Source: Hippophae tibetana (Eukaryota; Streptophyta; Magnoliopsida; Rosales; Elaeagnaceae). Taken from it: 64,000 nt of DNA. Numbering within the stretch: position 1 is the first letter of the stretch; each line of letters opens with the position of its first letter. The notes under the pieces are model-generated. The model had not been told where the DNA came from. It made no database searches and saw only the letters and a list, made by a program, of their open reading frames with translations. Shown here piece after piece: positions 1 to 10,974 of the stretch. The stretch lies in assembly GCA_037013495.1 (NCBI GenBank), contig CM072801.1, positions 30,802,001 to 30,866,000 of the forward strand, given 5' to 3'. The translations under genes were made by a program, and so were the position numbers.

Positions 1-769
1 CATTGTTTTTAAGTTCTTGTTCTTTTGGGTTCCAATTTGATCATCTTAACGAATTTCGAAGCAATTTAATCATTCTTAATCCTTTGAGTTCATATGTTGT
101 TCCCCTAAAGATTCCGCATTATTTGGTATCAAAGCCATTGTTGCTGAAAATATGTTATCTATCTTCTTATATTTATTTTTTGAGTTTTACATTTAAAAAG
201 ACTTTGTCCATTGAAGTTTCTATGTTTTCATTAGACACAAATCACAAAGAAAGATAGATATTTGTATACCAAGTATTGTGTTTTCTTTTTATTTAGTTGT
301 CATTATTTTGTCTTTCGATTTCATTTCCTTTCTTTCTTTAAATTCGTGTACCTTTTTCTTGTGTAATGTTTTCTGTGTTCAATCTGTTTTTTTTGTTGAA
401 AGAAACTATAGAGATACTAAAGTTCATAGTTTCAAGAAAAACTAGGATATTCATAGCGGTGGTAATATTAAATTGTTGTAACTTTTAATATGTGCATCGA
501 AATGATTATTATAATGTAGCAAATAGCACCTCGTTCGATTCCTAAAAAGACAATGAAAGAATAGTTTAGTTATCGGCATTTTTAAAACCAAAATTACTTT
601 GTCTTCAATACTTGCCAACCCTTAATAGGTTCGTGGCATCTCATTGCATTGTTTTTAAGTTCTTGTTCTTTTGGGTTCCAATTTGATCATATTAACCCAT
701 TTCGAAGCAATTTACTCATTCTTAATCCTTTGAGTTCATATGTTGTCCCCCTAAAGGTTCCGCATCATT

Positions 770-782
770 TGGTATCAAAGCC
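770..782 (+). other. Primer-binding-site-like motif (representative, D-like front)
   Basis: TGGTATCAAAGCC is preceded by CCGCATCA and two T bases. CA followed by a short spacer and the primer-binding site is the order found at the 3' end of a 5' LTR. It is one mismatch from the plant initiator-Met primer-binding site. Confidence 0.45.
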
Positions 783-970
783 TTTGTTGCTGAAAATATG
801 GTATCTATCTTCTTATATTTATTTTTTGAATTTTACATTTAAAAAAACTTTGTCCATTGAATTTTCTGTGTTTTCATTAGACACAAATCACAAAGAAAGA
901 TAGATATTTGTATACCAAGTCTTGTGTTTTCTTTTTATTTTGTTGTCATTATTTTGTCTTTCGATTTCAT

Positions 971-985
971 TTCCTTTCTTTCTTT
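971..985 (+). other. Pyrimidine tract (representative)
   Basis: TTCCTTTCTTTCTTT at monomer position about 323-337 recurs in nearly all monomers, with one-base variants (for example TTCCCTTTCTTTC in B). The surrounding 150 bp of the plus strand is strongly T-rich and A-poor. On the minus strand it is a purine run, but it has the wrong orientation to be the polypurine tract of the same element as the plus-strand PBS-like motif. Confidence 0.6.
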
Positions 986-1134
986 AAATTCTTTGTACCT
1001 TTTTCTTGTGTAATGTTTTCTGTGTTCAATCTGATTTTTTTATTGAAAGAAAATATAGAGATACTACAGTTCATAGTTTCAAGAAAAATAGGTTATTAAA
1101 AGCGGTGGCAATATTAAACTGTTGTAAATTTTCA

Positions 1135-1147
1135 TTCGTGCATCGAA
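1135..1147. other. Near-palindrome TTCGTGCATCGAA (representative)
   Basis: The arms TTCG and CGAA are exact inverse complements around TGCAT. The element is present in almost every monomer at position about 487. Rare variants are GTGGATCG (near 43,700, 50,793, 56,592), GTGTATCG (46,278, 62,394) and GTTCATCG (23,718). It lies about 10 bp before the most conserved block of the monomer. It could be a protein-binding site; there is no direct support beyond conservation. Confidence 0.4.
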
Positions 1148-1154
1148 ATGACTA

Positions 1155-1173
1155 TTATAATGTAGCAAATAGC
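1155..1173. other. Most conserved monomer block, ATAATGTAGCAAATAGCAC (representative)
   Basis: This 19-bp block, at monomer position about 507-525, read the same in every monomer I compared across subtypes A, B, D and E, while flanking bases vary (CTCTTTCG, CTCGTTCG, TCGTTCG). Even the divergent first monomer keeps it (near 513). Uneven conservation along a satellite monomer is often seen where a protein or nucleosome position is constrained, but young age of the copies could also explain it. Confidence 0.5.
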
Positions 1174-2058
1174 ACCTCTTTCGATTCCTAAAATGACAAT
1201 GAAAGAATATTTAGTTATCGGCATTTTTAAAACCAAACTTACTTTGTTTACAAGACTTGGCAACTCTAATAGTTTGGTGGCATCTCATTGCATTGTTTTT
1301 AAGTTCTTGTTCTTTTGGGATCCAATTTTATCATCTTAACCCATTTCGAAGCAATTTACTCATTCTTAATCCTTTGAGTTCATATGTTGTTCCCCTAAAA
1401 GTTGCGCATCATTTCGTACCAAAGCCTTTGTTGCTGAAAATATGTTATCTTTCTTCGTATATTTATTTTTTGAATTTTACATTTAGAAAAACTTTTTCCA
1501 TTTAATTTTCTTTGCTTTCATTAGACACAAATCACAAAGAAAGATAGATATTTGTATACCAAGTCTTGTGTTTTCTTTTAATTTTGTTGTCATTATTTTG
1601 TCTTTCGATTACATTCCCTTTCTTTCTTTAAATTCTTTGTACCTTTTTCTTGTGTAATGTTTTCTGTGTTCAATCAATTTTTTATTGAAAGAAACTATAG
1701 AGATAATACAGTTCATAGTTTCAAGAAAAACTAGGTTATTAAAATCGGTGGCAATATTAAACTGTTGTAACTTTTAATTCGTGCATCGAAATGACTATTA
1801 TAATGTAGCAAATAGCACCTCTTTCGATTCCTAAAATGACAATGAAAGAATAGTTTAGTTATCTGCATTTTTAAAACCAAAATTATTTTGTTTTCAATGC
1901 TTGCCAACCTCTAATAGTTTCGTGGCATCTCTTTGCATTGTTTTTAAGTTCTTGTTCTTTTGGGTTCCAATTTGATCATCTTAACCCATTTCGAAGCAAT
2001 TTAATCATTCTTAATCCTTTGAGTTCATATGTTGTTCCCCTAAAGATTCCGCATTATT

Positions 2059-2072
2059 TGGTATCAAAGCCA
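2059..2072 (+). other. Primer-binding-site-like motif (representative, type A)
   Basis: TGGTATCAAAGCCA sits at monomer position 122. The plant retrotransposon primer-binding site complementary to initiator-Met tRNA is TGGTATCAGAGC(CA), so the only difference is A for G at the ninth base. The same position holds TGGTATCAAAGCC in A and many D monomers, CGTATCAAAGCC in other D and E copies, CGTACCAAAGCC in B, and GGTATGAAAGCC in a D subset. The bases GCATTA or GCATCA lie 2 bp upstream, where an LTR would end in CA. I infer descent from an LTR element. The motif is not expected to be active. Confidence 0.5.
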
Positions 2073-3229
2073 TTGTTGCTGAAAATATGTTATCTATCTT
2101 CTTATATTTATTTTTTGAGTTTTACATTTAAAAAAACTTTGTCCATTGAATTTTCTGTGTTTTCATTAGACACAAATCACAAAGAAAGATAGATATTTGT
2201 ATAGCAAGTATTGTGTTTTCTTTTTATTTTGTTGTCATTATTTTGCCTTTCGATTTCATTTCCTTTCTTTCTTTAAATTCTTTGTACCTTTTTCTTGTGT
2301 AATGTTTTCTGTGTTCAATCTGATTTTTTTATTGAAAGAAAATATAGAGATACTACAGTTCATAGTTTCAAGAAAACTAGGTTATTAAAATCGGTGGCAA
2401 TATTAAACTGTTGTAACTTTTCATTCGTGCATCGAAATGACTATTATAATGTAGCAAATAGCACCTCTTTCGATTCCTAAAATGACAATGAAAGAATAGT
2501 TTAGTTATCGGCATTTTTAAAACCAAAATTACTTTGTTTACAAGACTTGGCAACTCTAATAGTTTGGTGGCATCTCATTGCATTGTTTTTAAGTTCTTGT
2601 TCTTTTGGAATCCAATTTGATCATCTTAACCCATTTCGAAGCAATTTACTCATTCTTAATCCTTTGAGTTCATATGTTGTTCCCCTAAAAGTTGCGCATC
2701 ATTTAGTACCAAAGCCTTTGTTGCTGAAAATATGTTATCTTTCTTCGTATATTTATTTTTTGAATTTTACATTTAGAAAAACTTTTTCCATTTAATTTTC
2801 TTTGCTTTCATTAGACACAAATCACAAAGAAAGATAGATATTTGTATACCAAGTCTTGTGTTTTCTTTTAATTTTGTTGTCATTATTTTGTCTTTCGATT
2901 ACATTCCCTTTCTTTCTTTAAATTCTTTGTACCTTTTTCTTGTGTAATGTTTTCTGTGTTCAATCATTTTTTTTTAATGAAAGAAACTATAGAGATAATA
3001 CAGTTCATAGTTTCAAGAAAAACTAGGTTATTAAAATCGGTGGCAATATTAAACTGTTGTAACTTTTAATTCGTGCATCGAAATGACTATTATAATGTAG
3101 CAAATAGCACCTCTTTCAATTCCTAAAATGACAATGAAAGAATAGTTTAGTTATCTGCATTTTTAAAACCAAAATTATTTTGTTTTCAATGCTTGCCAAC
3201 CTCTAATAGTTTCGTGGCATCTCTTTGCA

Positions 3230-3874
3230 TTGTTTTTAAGTTCTTGTTCTTTTGGGTTCCAATTTGATCATCTTAACCCATTTCGAAGCAATTTAATCAT
3301 TCTTAATCCTTTGAGTTCATATGTTGTTCCCCTAAAGATTCCGCATTATTTGGTATCAAAGCCATTGTTGCTGAAAATATGTTATCTATCTTCTTATATT
3401 TATTTTTTGAGTTTTACATTTAAAAAAACTTTGTCCATTGAATTTTCTGTGTTTTCATTAGACACAAATCACAAAGAAAGATAGATATTTGTATAGCAAT
3501 TATGGTGTTTTCTTGTTATTTTGTTGTCATTATTTTGTCTTTCGATTTCATTTCCTTTCTTTCTTTAAATTCTTTGTACCTTTTTCTTGTGTAATGTTTT
3601 CTGTGTTCAATCTGATTTTTTTATTGAAAGAAAATATAGAGATACTACAGTTCATAGTTTCAAGAAAACTAGGTTATTAAAATCGGTGGCAATATTAAAC
3701 TGTTGTAACTTTTCATTCGTGCATCGAAATGACTATTATAATGTAGCAAATAGCACCTCTTTCGATTCCTAAAATGACAATGAAAGAATAGTTTAGTTAT
3801 CGGCATTTTTAAAACCAAAATTACTTTGTTTACAAGACTTGGCAACTCTAATAGTTTGGTGGCATCTCATTGCA
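3230..3874 (+). repeat. Representative type A monomer
   Basis: Layout in monomer positions: 1-30 start block; TTTCGAAG near 50; AAGATTCCGCATTATT just before a PBS-like TGGTATCAAAGCCA at about 122; AT-rich TATTTATTTTTTGAG near 165; TTGTATAGC near 260; a pyrimidine tract TTCCTTTCTTTCTTT near 323; TTCGTGCATCGAA near 487; ATAATGTAGCAAATAGCAC near 507; and ATCGGCATTTTTAAAACC near 580. Type A has the best match to a plant retrotransposon primer-binding site because the motif continues into CCATTG. No coding potential is seen. Confidence 0.9.
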
Positions 3875-4520
3875 TTGTTTTTAAGTTCTTGTTCTTTTGG
3901 AATCCAATTTGATCATCTTAACCCATTTCGAAGCAATTTACTCATTCTTAATCCTTTGAGTTCATATGTTGTTCCCCTAAAAGTTGCGCATCATTTAGTA
4001 CCAAAGCCTTTGTTGCTGAAAATATGTTATCTTTCTTCGTATATTTATTTTTTGAATTTTACATTTAGAAAAACTTTTTCCATTTAATTTTCTTTGCTTT
4101 CATTAGACACAAATCACAAAGAAAGATAGATATTTGTATACCAAGTCTTGTGTTTTCTTTTAATTTTGTTGTCATTATTTTGTCTTTCGATTACATTCCC
4201 TTTCTTTCTTTAAATTCTTTGTACCTTTTTCTTGTGTAATGTTTTCTGTGTTCAATCATTTTTTTTAATGAAAGAAACTATAGAGATAATACAGTTCATA
4301 GTTTCAAGAAAAACTAGGTTATTAAAATCGGTGGCAATATTAAACTGTTGTAACTTTTAATTCGTGCATCGAAATGACTATTATAATGTAGCAAATAGCA
4401 CCTCTTTCAATTCCTAAAATGACAATGAAAGAATAGTTTAGTTATCTGCATTTTTAAAACCAAAATTATTTTGTTTTCAATGCTTGCCAACCTCTAATAG
4501 TTTCGTGGCATCTCTTTGCA
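3875..4520 (+). repeat. Representative type B monomer
   Basis: B differs from A throughout. It has AAAAGTTGCGCATCATTT, followed by a degraded PBS-like motif (AGTACCAAAGCC here, CGTACCAAAGCC elsewhere), TTCTTCGTATATTTATT, TTAGAAAAACTTTTTCC, TTTGCTTTC, GATTACATTCCC, GATAATACAG, and ATCTGCATTTTTAAAACC with GCTTGCCAACCTC at the 3' end. The differences are spread along the unit, so A and B diverged as whole monomers before the dimer was amplified. Confidence 0.9.
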
Positions 4521-7500
4521 TTGTTTTTAAGTTCTTGTTCTTTTGGGTTCCAATTTGATCATCTTAACCCATTTCGAAGCAATTTAATCATTCTTAATCC
4601 TTTGAGTTCATATGTTGTTCCCCTAAAGATTCCGCATTATTTGGTATCAAAGCCATTGTTGCTGAAAATATGTTATCTATCTTCTTATATTTATTTTTTG
4701 AGTTTTACATTTAAAAAAACTTTGTCCATTGAATTTTCTGTGTTTTCATTAGACACAAATCACAAAGAAAGATAGATATTTGTATAGCAATTATGGTGTT
4801 TTCTTGTTATTTTGTTGTCATTATTTTGTCTTTCGATTTCATTTCCTTTCTTTCTTTAAATTCTTTGTACCTTTTTCTTGTGTAATGTTTTCTGTGTTCA
4901 ATCTGATTTTTTTATTGAAAGAAAATATAGAGATACTACAGTTCATAGTTTCAAGAAAACTAGGTTATTAAAATCGGTGGCAATATTAAACTGTTGTAAC
5001 TTTTCATTCGTGCATCGAAATGACTATTATAATGTAGCAAATAGCACCTCTTTCGATTCCTAAAATGACAATGAAAGAATAGTTTAGTTATCGGCATTTT
5101 TAAAACCAAAATTACTTTGTTTACAAGACTTGGCAACTCTAATAGTTTGGTGGCATCTCATTGCATTGTTTTTAAGTTCTTGTTCTTTTGGAATCCAATT
5201 TGATCATCTTAACCCATTTCGAAGCAATTTACTCATTCTTAATCCTTTGAGTTCATATGTTGTTCCCCTAAAAGTTGCGCATCATTTAGTACCAAAGCCT
5301 TTGTTGCTGAAAATATGTTATCTTTCTTCGTATATTTATTTTTTGAATTTTACATTTAGAAAAACTTTTTCCATTTAATTTTCTTTGCTTTCATTAGACA
5401 CAAATCACAAAGAAAGATAGATATTTGTATACCAAGTCTTGTGTTTTCTTTTAATTTTGTTGTCATTATTTTGTCTTTCGATTACATTCCCTTTCTTTCT
5501 TTAAATTCTTTGTACCTTTTTCTTGTGTAATGTTTTCTGTGTTCAATCATTTTTTTTTAATGAAAGAAACTATAGAGATAATACAGTTCATAGTTTCAAG
5601 AAAAACTAGGTTATTAAAATCGGTGGCAATATTAAACTGTTGTAACTTTTAATTCGTGCATCGAAATGACTATTATAATGTAGCAAATAGCACCTCTTTC
5701 AATTCCTAAAATGACAATGAAAGAATAGTTTAGTTATCTGCATTTTTAAAACCAAAATTATTTTGTTTTCAATGCTTGCCAACCTCTAATAGTTTCGTGG
5801 CATCTCTTTGCATTGTTTTTAAGTTCTTGTTCTTTTGGGTTCCAATTTGATCATCTTAACCCATTTCGAAGCAATTTAATCATTCTTAATCCTTTGAGTT
5901 CATATGTTGTTCCCCTAAAGATTCCGCATTATTTGGTATCAAAGCCATTGTTGCTGAAAATATGTTATCTATCTTCTTATATTTATTTTTTGAGTTTTAC
6001 ATTTAAAAAAACTTTGTCCATTGAATTTTCTGTGTTTTCATTAGACACAAATCACAAAGAAAGATAGATATTTGTATAGCAATTATGGTGTTTTCTTGTT
6101 ATTTTGTTGTCATTATTTTGTCTTTCGATTTCATTTCCTTTCTTTCTTTAAATTCTTTGTACCTTTTTCTTGTGTAATGTTTTCTGTGTTCAATCTGATT
6201 TTTTTATTGAAAGAAAATATAGAGATACTACAGTTCATAGTTTCAAGAAAACTAGGTTATTAAAATCGGTGGCAATATTAAACTGTTGTAACTTTTCATT
6301 CGTGCATCGAAATGACTATTATAATGTAGCAAATAGCACCTCTTTCGATTCCTAAAATGACAATGAAAGAATAGTTTAGTTATCGGCATTTTTAAAACCA
6401 AAATTACTTTGTTTACAAGACTTGGCAACTCTAATAGTTTGGTGGCATCTCATTGCATTGTTTTTAAGTTCTTGTTCTTTTGGAATCCAATTTGATCATC
6501 TTAACCCATTTCGAAGCAATTTACTCATTCTTAATCCTTTGAGTTCATATGTTGTTCCCCTAAAAGTTGCGCATCATTTAGTACCAAAGCCTTTGTTGCT
6601 GAAAATATGTTATCTTTCTTCGTATATTTATTTTTTGAATTTTACATTTAGAAAAACTTTTTCCATTTAATTTTCTTTGCTTTCATTAGACACAAATCAC
6701 AAAGAAAGATAGATATTTGTATACCAAGTCTTGTGTTTTCTTTTAATTTTGTTGTCATTATTTTGTCTTTCGATTACATTCCCTTTCTTTCTTTAAATTC
6801 TTTGTACCTTTTTCTTGTGTAATGTTTTCTGTGTTCAATCATTTTTTTTTAATGAAAGAAACTATAGAGATAATACAGTTCATAGTTTCAAGAAAAACTA
6901 GGTTATTAAAATCGGTGGCAATATTAAACTGTTGTAACTTTTAATTCGTGCATCGAAATGACTATTATAATGTAGCAAATAGCACCTCTTTCAATTCCTA
7001 AAATGACAATGAAAGAATAGTTTAGTTATCTGCATTTTTAAAACCAAAATTATTTTGTTTTCAATGCTTGCCAACCTCTAATAGTTTCGTGGCATCTCTT
7101 TGCATTGTTTTTAAGTTCTTGTTCTTTTGGGTTCCAATTTGATCATCTTAACCCATTTCGAAGCAATTTAATCATTCTTAATCCTTTGAGTTCATATGTT
7201 GTTCCCCTAAAGATTCCGCATTATTTGGTATCAAAGCCATTGTTGCTGAAAATATGTTATCTATCTTCTTATATTTATTTTTTGAGTTTTACATTTAAAA
7301 AAACTTTGTCCATTGAATTTTCTGTGTTTTCATTAGACACAAATCACAAAGAAAGATAGATATTTGTATAGCAATTATTGTGTTTTCTTGTTATTTTGTT
7401 GTCATTATTTTGTCTTTCGATTTCATTTCCTTTCTTTCTTTAAATTCTTTGTACCTTTTTCTTGTGTAATGTTTTCTGTGTTCAATCTGATTTTTTTATT

Positions 7501-10500
7501 GAAAGAAAATATAGAGATACTACAGTTCATAGTTTCAAGAAAACTAGGTTATTAAAATCGGTGGCAATATTAAACTGTTGTAACTTTTCATTCGTGCATC
7601 GAAATGACTATTATAATGTAGCAAATAGCACCTCTTTCGATTCCTAAAATGACAATGAAAGAATAGTTTAGTTATCGGCATTTTTAAAACCAAAATTACT
7701 TTGTTTACAAGACTTGCCAACTCTAATAGTTTGGTGGCATCTCATTGCATTGTTTTTAAGTTCTTGTTCTTTTGGGATCCAATTTGATCATCTTAACCCA
7801 TTTCGAAGCAATTTACTCATTCTTAATCCTTTGAGTTCATATGTTGTTCCCCTAAAAGTTGCGCATCATTTCGTACCAAAGCCTTTGTTGCTGAAAATAT
7901 GTTATCTTTCTTCGTATATTTATTTTTTGAATTTTACATTTAGAAAAACTTTTTCCATTTAATTTTCTTTGCTTTCATTAGACACAAATCACAAAGAAAG
8001 ATAGATATTTGTATACCAAGTCTTGTGTTTTCTTTTAATTTTGTTGTCATTATTTTGTCTTTCGATTACATTCCCTTTCTTTCTTTAAATTCTTTGTACA
8101 TTTTTCTTCTGTAATGTTTTCTGTGTTCAATCATTTTTTTTATTGAAAGAAACTATAGAGATAATACAGTTCATTGTTTCAAGAAAAACTAGGTTATTAA
8201 AATCGGTGGCAATATTAAACTGTTGTAACTTTTAATTCGTGCATCGAAATGACTATTATAATGTAGCAAATAGCACCTCTTTCGATTCCTAAAATGACAA
8301 TGAAAGAATAGTTTAGTTATCTGCATTTTTAAAACCAAAATTATTTTGTTTTCAATGCTTGCCAACCTCTAATTGTTTCGTGGCATCTCTTTGCATTGTT
8401 TTTAAGTTCTTGTTCTTTTGGGTTCCAATTTGATCATCTTAACCCATTTCGAAGCAATTTAATCATTCTTAATCCTTTATGTTCATATGTTGTTCCCCTA
8501 AAGATTCAGCATTATTTGGTATCAAAGCCATTGTTGCTGAAAATATGTTATCTATCTTCTTATATTTATTTTTAGAGTTACATTTAAAAAAACTTTGTCC
8601 ATTGAATTTTCTGTGTTTTCATTAGACACAAATCACAAAGAAAGATAGATATTTGTATAGCAAGTATTGTGTTTTCTTTTTATTTTGTTGTCATTATTTT
8701 GTCTTTCGATTTCATTTCCTTTCTTTCTTTAAATTCTTTGTACCTTTTTCTTGTGTAATGTTTTTTGTGTTCAATCTGATTTTTTTATTGAAAGAAAATA
8801 TAGAGATACTACAGTTCATAGTTTCAAGAAAACTAGGTTATTAAAATCGGTGGCAATATTAAACTGTTGTAACTTTTCATTCGTGCATCGAAATGACTAT
8901 TATAATGTAGCAAATAGCACCTCTTTCGATTCCTAAAATGACAATGAAAGAATAGTTTAGTTATCGGCATTTTTAAAACCAAAATTACTTTGTTTACAAG
9001 ACTTGCCAACTCTAATAGTTTGGTGGCATCTCATTGCATTGTTTTTAAGTTCTTGTTCTTTTGGGTTCCAATTTGATCATCTTAACCCATTTCGAAGCAA
9101 TTTACTCATTCTTAATCCTTTGAGTTCATATGTTGTTCCCCTAAAAGTTGCGCATCATTTCGTACCAAAGCCTTTGTTGCTGAAAATATGTTATCTTTCT
9201 TCGTATATTTATTTTTTGAATTTTACATTTAGAAAAGCTTTTTCCATTTAATTTTCTTTGCTTTCATTAGACACAAATCGCAAAGAAAGATAGATATTTG
9301 TATACCAAGTCTTGTGTTTTCTTTTAATTTTGTTGTCATTATTTTGTCTTTCGATTACATTCCTTTTCTTTCTTTAAATTCTTTGTACCTTTTTCTTGTG
9401 TAATGTTTTCTGTGTTCAATCATTTTTTTTAATGAAAGAAACTATAGAGATAATACAGTTCATAGTTTCAAGAAAAACTAGGTTATTAAAATCGGTGGCA
9501 ATATTAAACTGTTGTAACTTTTAATTCGTGCATCGAAATGACTATTATAATGTAGCAAATAGCACCTCTTTCGATTCCTAAAATGACAATGAAAGAATAG
9601 TTTAGTTATCTGCATTTTTAAAACCAAAATTATTTTGTTTTCAATGCTTGCCAACCTCTAATAGTTTCGTGGCATCTCTTTGCATTGTTTTTAAGTTCTT
9701 GTTCTTTTGGGTTCCAATTTGATCATCTTAACCCATTTCGAAGCAATTTAATCATTCTTAATCCTTTATGTTCATATGTTGTTCCCCTAAAGATTCCGCA
9801 TTATTTGGTATCAAAGCCATTGTTGTTGAAAATATGTTATCTATCTTCTTATATTTATTTTTTGAGTTTTACATTTAAAAAAACTTTGTCCATTGAATTT
9901 TCTGTGTTTTCATTAGACACAAATCACAAAGAAAGATAGATATTTGTATAGCAAGTATTGTGTTTTCTTTTTATTTTGTTGTCATTATTTTGTCTTTCGA
10001 TTTCATTTCCTTTCTTTCTTTAAATTCTTTGTACCTTTTTCTTGTGTAATGTTTTCTGTGTTCAATCTGATTTTTTTATTGAAAGAAAATATAGAGATAC
10101 TACAGTTCATAGTTTCAAGAAAACTAGGTTATTAAAATCGGTGGCAATATTAAACTGTTGTAACTTTTCATTCGTGCATCGAAATGACTATTATAATGTA
10201 GCAAATAGCACCTCTTTCGATTCCTAAAATGACAATGAAAGAATAGTTTAGTTATCGGCATTTTTAAAACCAAAATTACTTTGTTTACAAGACTTGCCAA
10301 CTCTAATAGTTTGGTGGCATCTCATTGCATTGTTTTTAAGTTCTTGTTCTTTTGGGTTCCAATTTGATCATCTTAACCCATTTCGAAGCAATTTACTCAT
10401 TCTTAATCCTTTGAGTTCATATGTTGTTCCCCTAAAAGTTGCGCATCATTTCGTACCAAAGCCTTTGTTGCTGAAAATATGTTATCTTTCTTCGTATATT

Positions 10501-10974
10501 TATTTTTTGAATTTTACATTTAGAAAAACTTTTTCCATTTAATTTTCTTTGCTTTCATTAGACACAAATCACAAAGAAAGATAGATATTTGTATACCAAG
10601 TCTTGTGTTTTCTTTTAATTTTGTTGTCATTATTTTGTCTTTCGATTACATTCCCTTTCTTTCTTTAAATTCTTTGTACCTTTTTCTTGTGTAATGTTTT
10701 CTGTGTTCAATCATTTTTTTATTGAAAGAAACTATAGAGATAATACAGTTCATAGTTTCAAGAAAAACTAGGTTATTAAAATCGGTGGCAATATTAAACT
10801 GTTGTAACTTTTAATTCGTGCATCGAAATGACTATTATAATGTAGCAAATAGCACCTCTTTCGATTCCTAAAATGACAATGAAAGAATAGTTTAGTTATC
10901 TGCATTTTTAAAACCAAAATTATTTTGTTTTCAATGCTTGCCAACCTCTAATAGTTTCGTGGCATCTCTTTGCA

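Larger units (their letters stand above)
3..1937 (+). repeat. Three chimeric edge monomers (starts 3, 649, 1293)
   Basis: These do not fit the clean A/B alternation that follows. The monomer at 3 begins like type A (AAGATTCCGCATTATTTGG) but ends like type D (GTGTACC in its middle, CTAAAGTTCAT and an ATTCATAGCGG variant in its tail). The monomer at 649 does the reverse: a D-like front (GTTCCGCATCATTTGG, ATATGGTATC) and an A-like tail (GATACTACAG, CAATCTGATT). The third is a B monomer. The front/tail swaps indicate exchange between subtypes at the left side of the dimer block. Confidence 0.8.
3230..7104 (+). repeat. Recently amplified core of the dimer block, three near-identical 1,292-bp units
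   Basis: Units at 3230, 4521 and 5813 share a private variant, GCAATTATGGTG, at 3496, 4787 and 6079. The unit at 7105 has the intermediate GCAATTATTGTG at 7371, and other A monomers have GCAAGTATTGTG. B monomers here and at 2583 share an AATGAAAG change where most others have ATTGAAAG. By eye the three units differ mainly in the length of one T run (for example around 4257 compared with 2966 and 5549), so they are among the youngest copies in the left half. Confidence 0.85.
1938..10974 (+). repeat. Dimeric higher-order repeat, A+B unit of about 1,291 bp, seven copies
   Basis: Type A monomers start at 1938, 3230, 4521, 5813, 7105, 8396 and 9685; type B monomers start at 2583, 3875, 5166, 6458, 7750, 9039 and 10330. 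A carries TTTAATCATTC, AAGATTCCGCATTATTTGG, a GAGTTTTACATT block and a GTATAGCAA segment. B carries TTTACTCATTC, AAAAGTTGCGCATCATTT, ACATTTAGAAAAACTTTTTCC, TTTGCTTTC and GCTTGCCAACCTC at its 3' end. A resembles the A 1,291 bp away far more than the adjoining B, which is the definition of a higher-order repeat. The next A, at 10975, is followed by a D/B hybrid instead of B. Confidence 0.93.

Noticed and set aside
649-903. Plus-strand 84-codon frames at the front of A and D monomers
   Set aside because: They begin at TTG, not ATG, and stop codons or frameshifts appear freely among monomers (for example near 8396 and 11,199). There is no sign of selection for coding.
971-985. Minus-strand purine run as a retrotransposon polypurine tract
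   Set aside because: The PBS-like motif is on the plus strand, so the polypurine tract of the same element should be purine-rich on the plus strand. The orientations conflict.
1135-1147. CENP-B box
   Set aside because: The core TTCG...CGGGA pattern is not met; the motif is a simple TTCG/CGAA near-palindrome.
1153-1160. TATTATAATG as a bacterial -10 box
   Set aside because: It is in every monomer of an AT-rich eukaryotic-type satellite, has no matching -35 element and no gene downstream.
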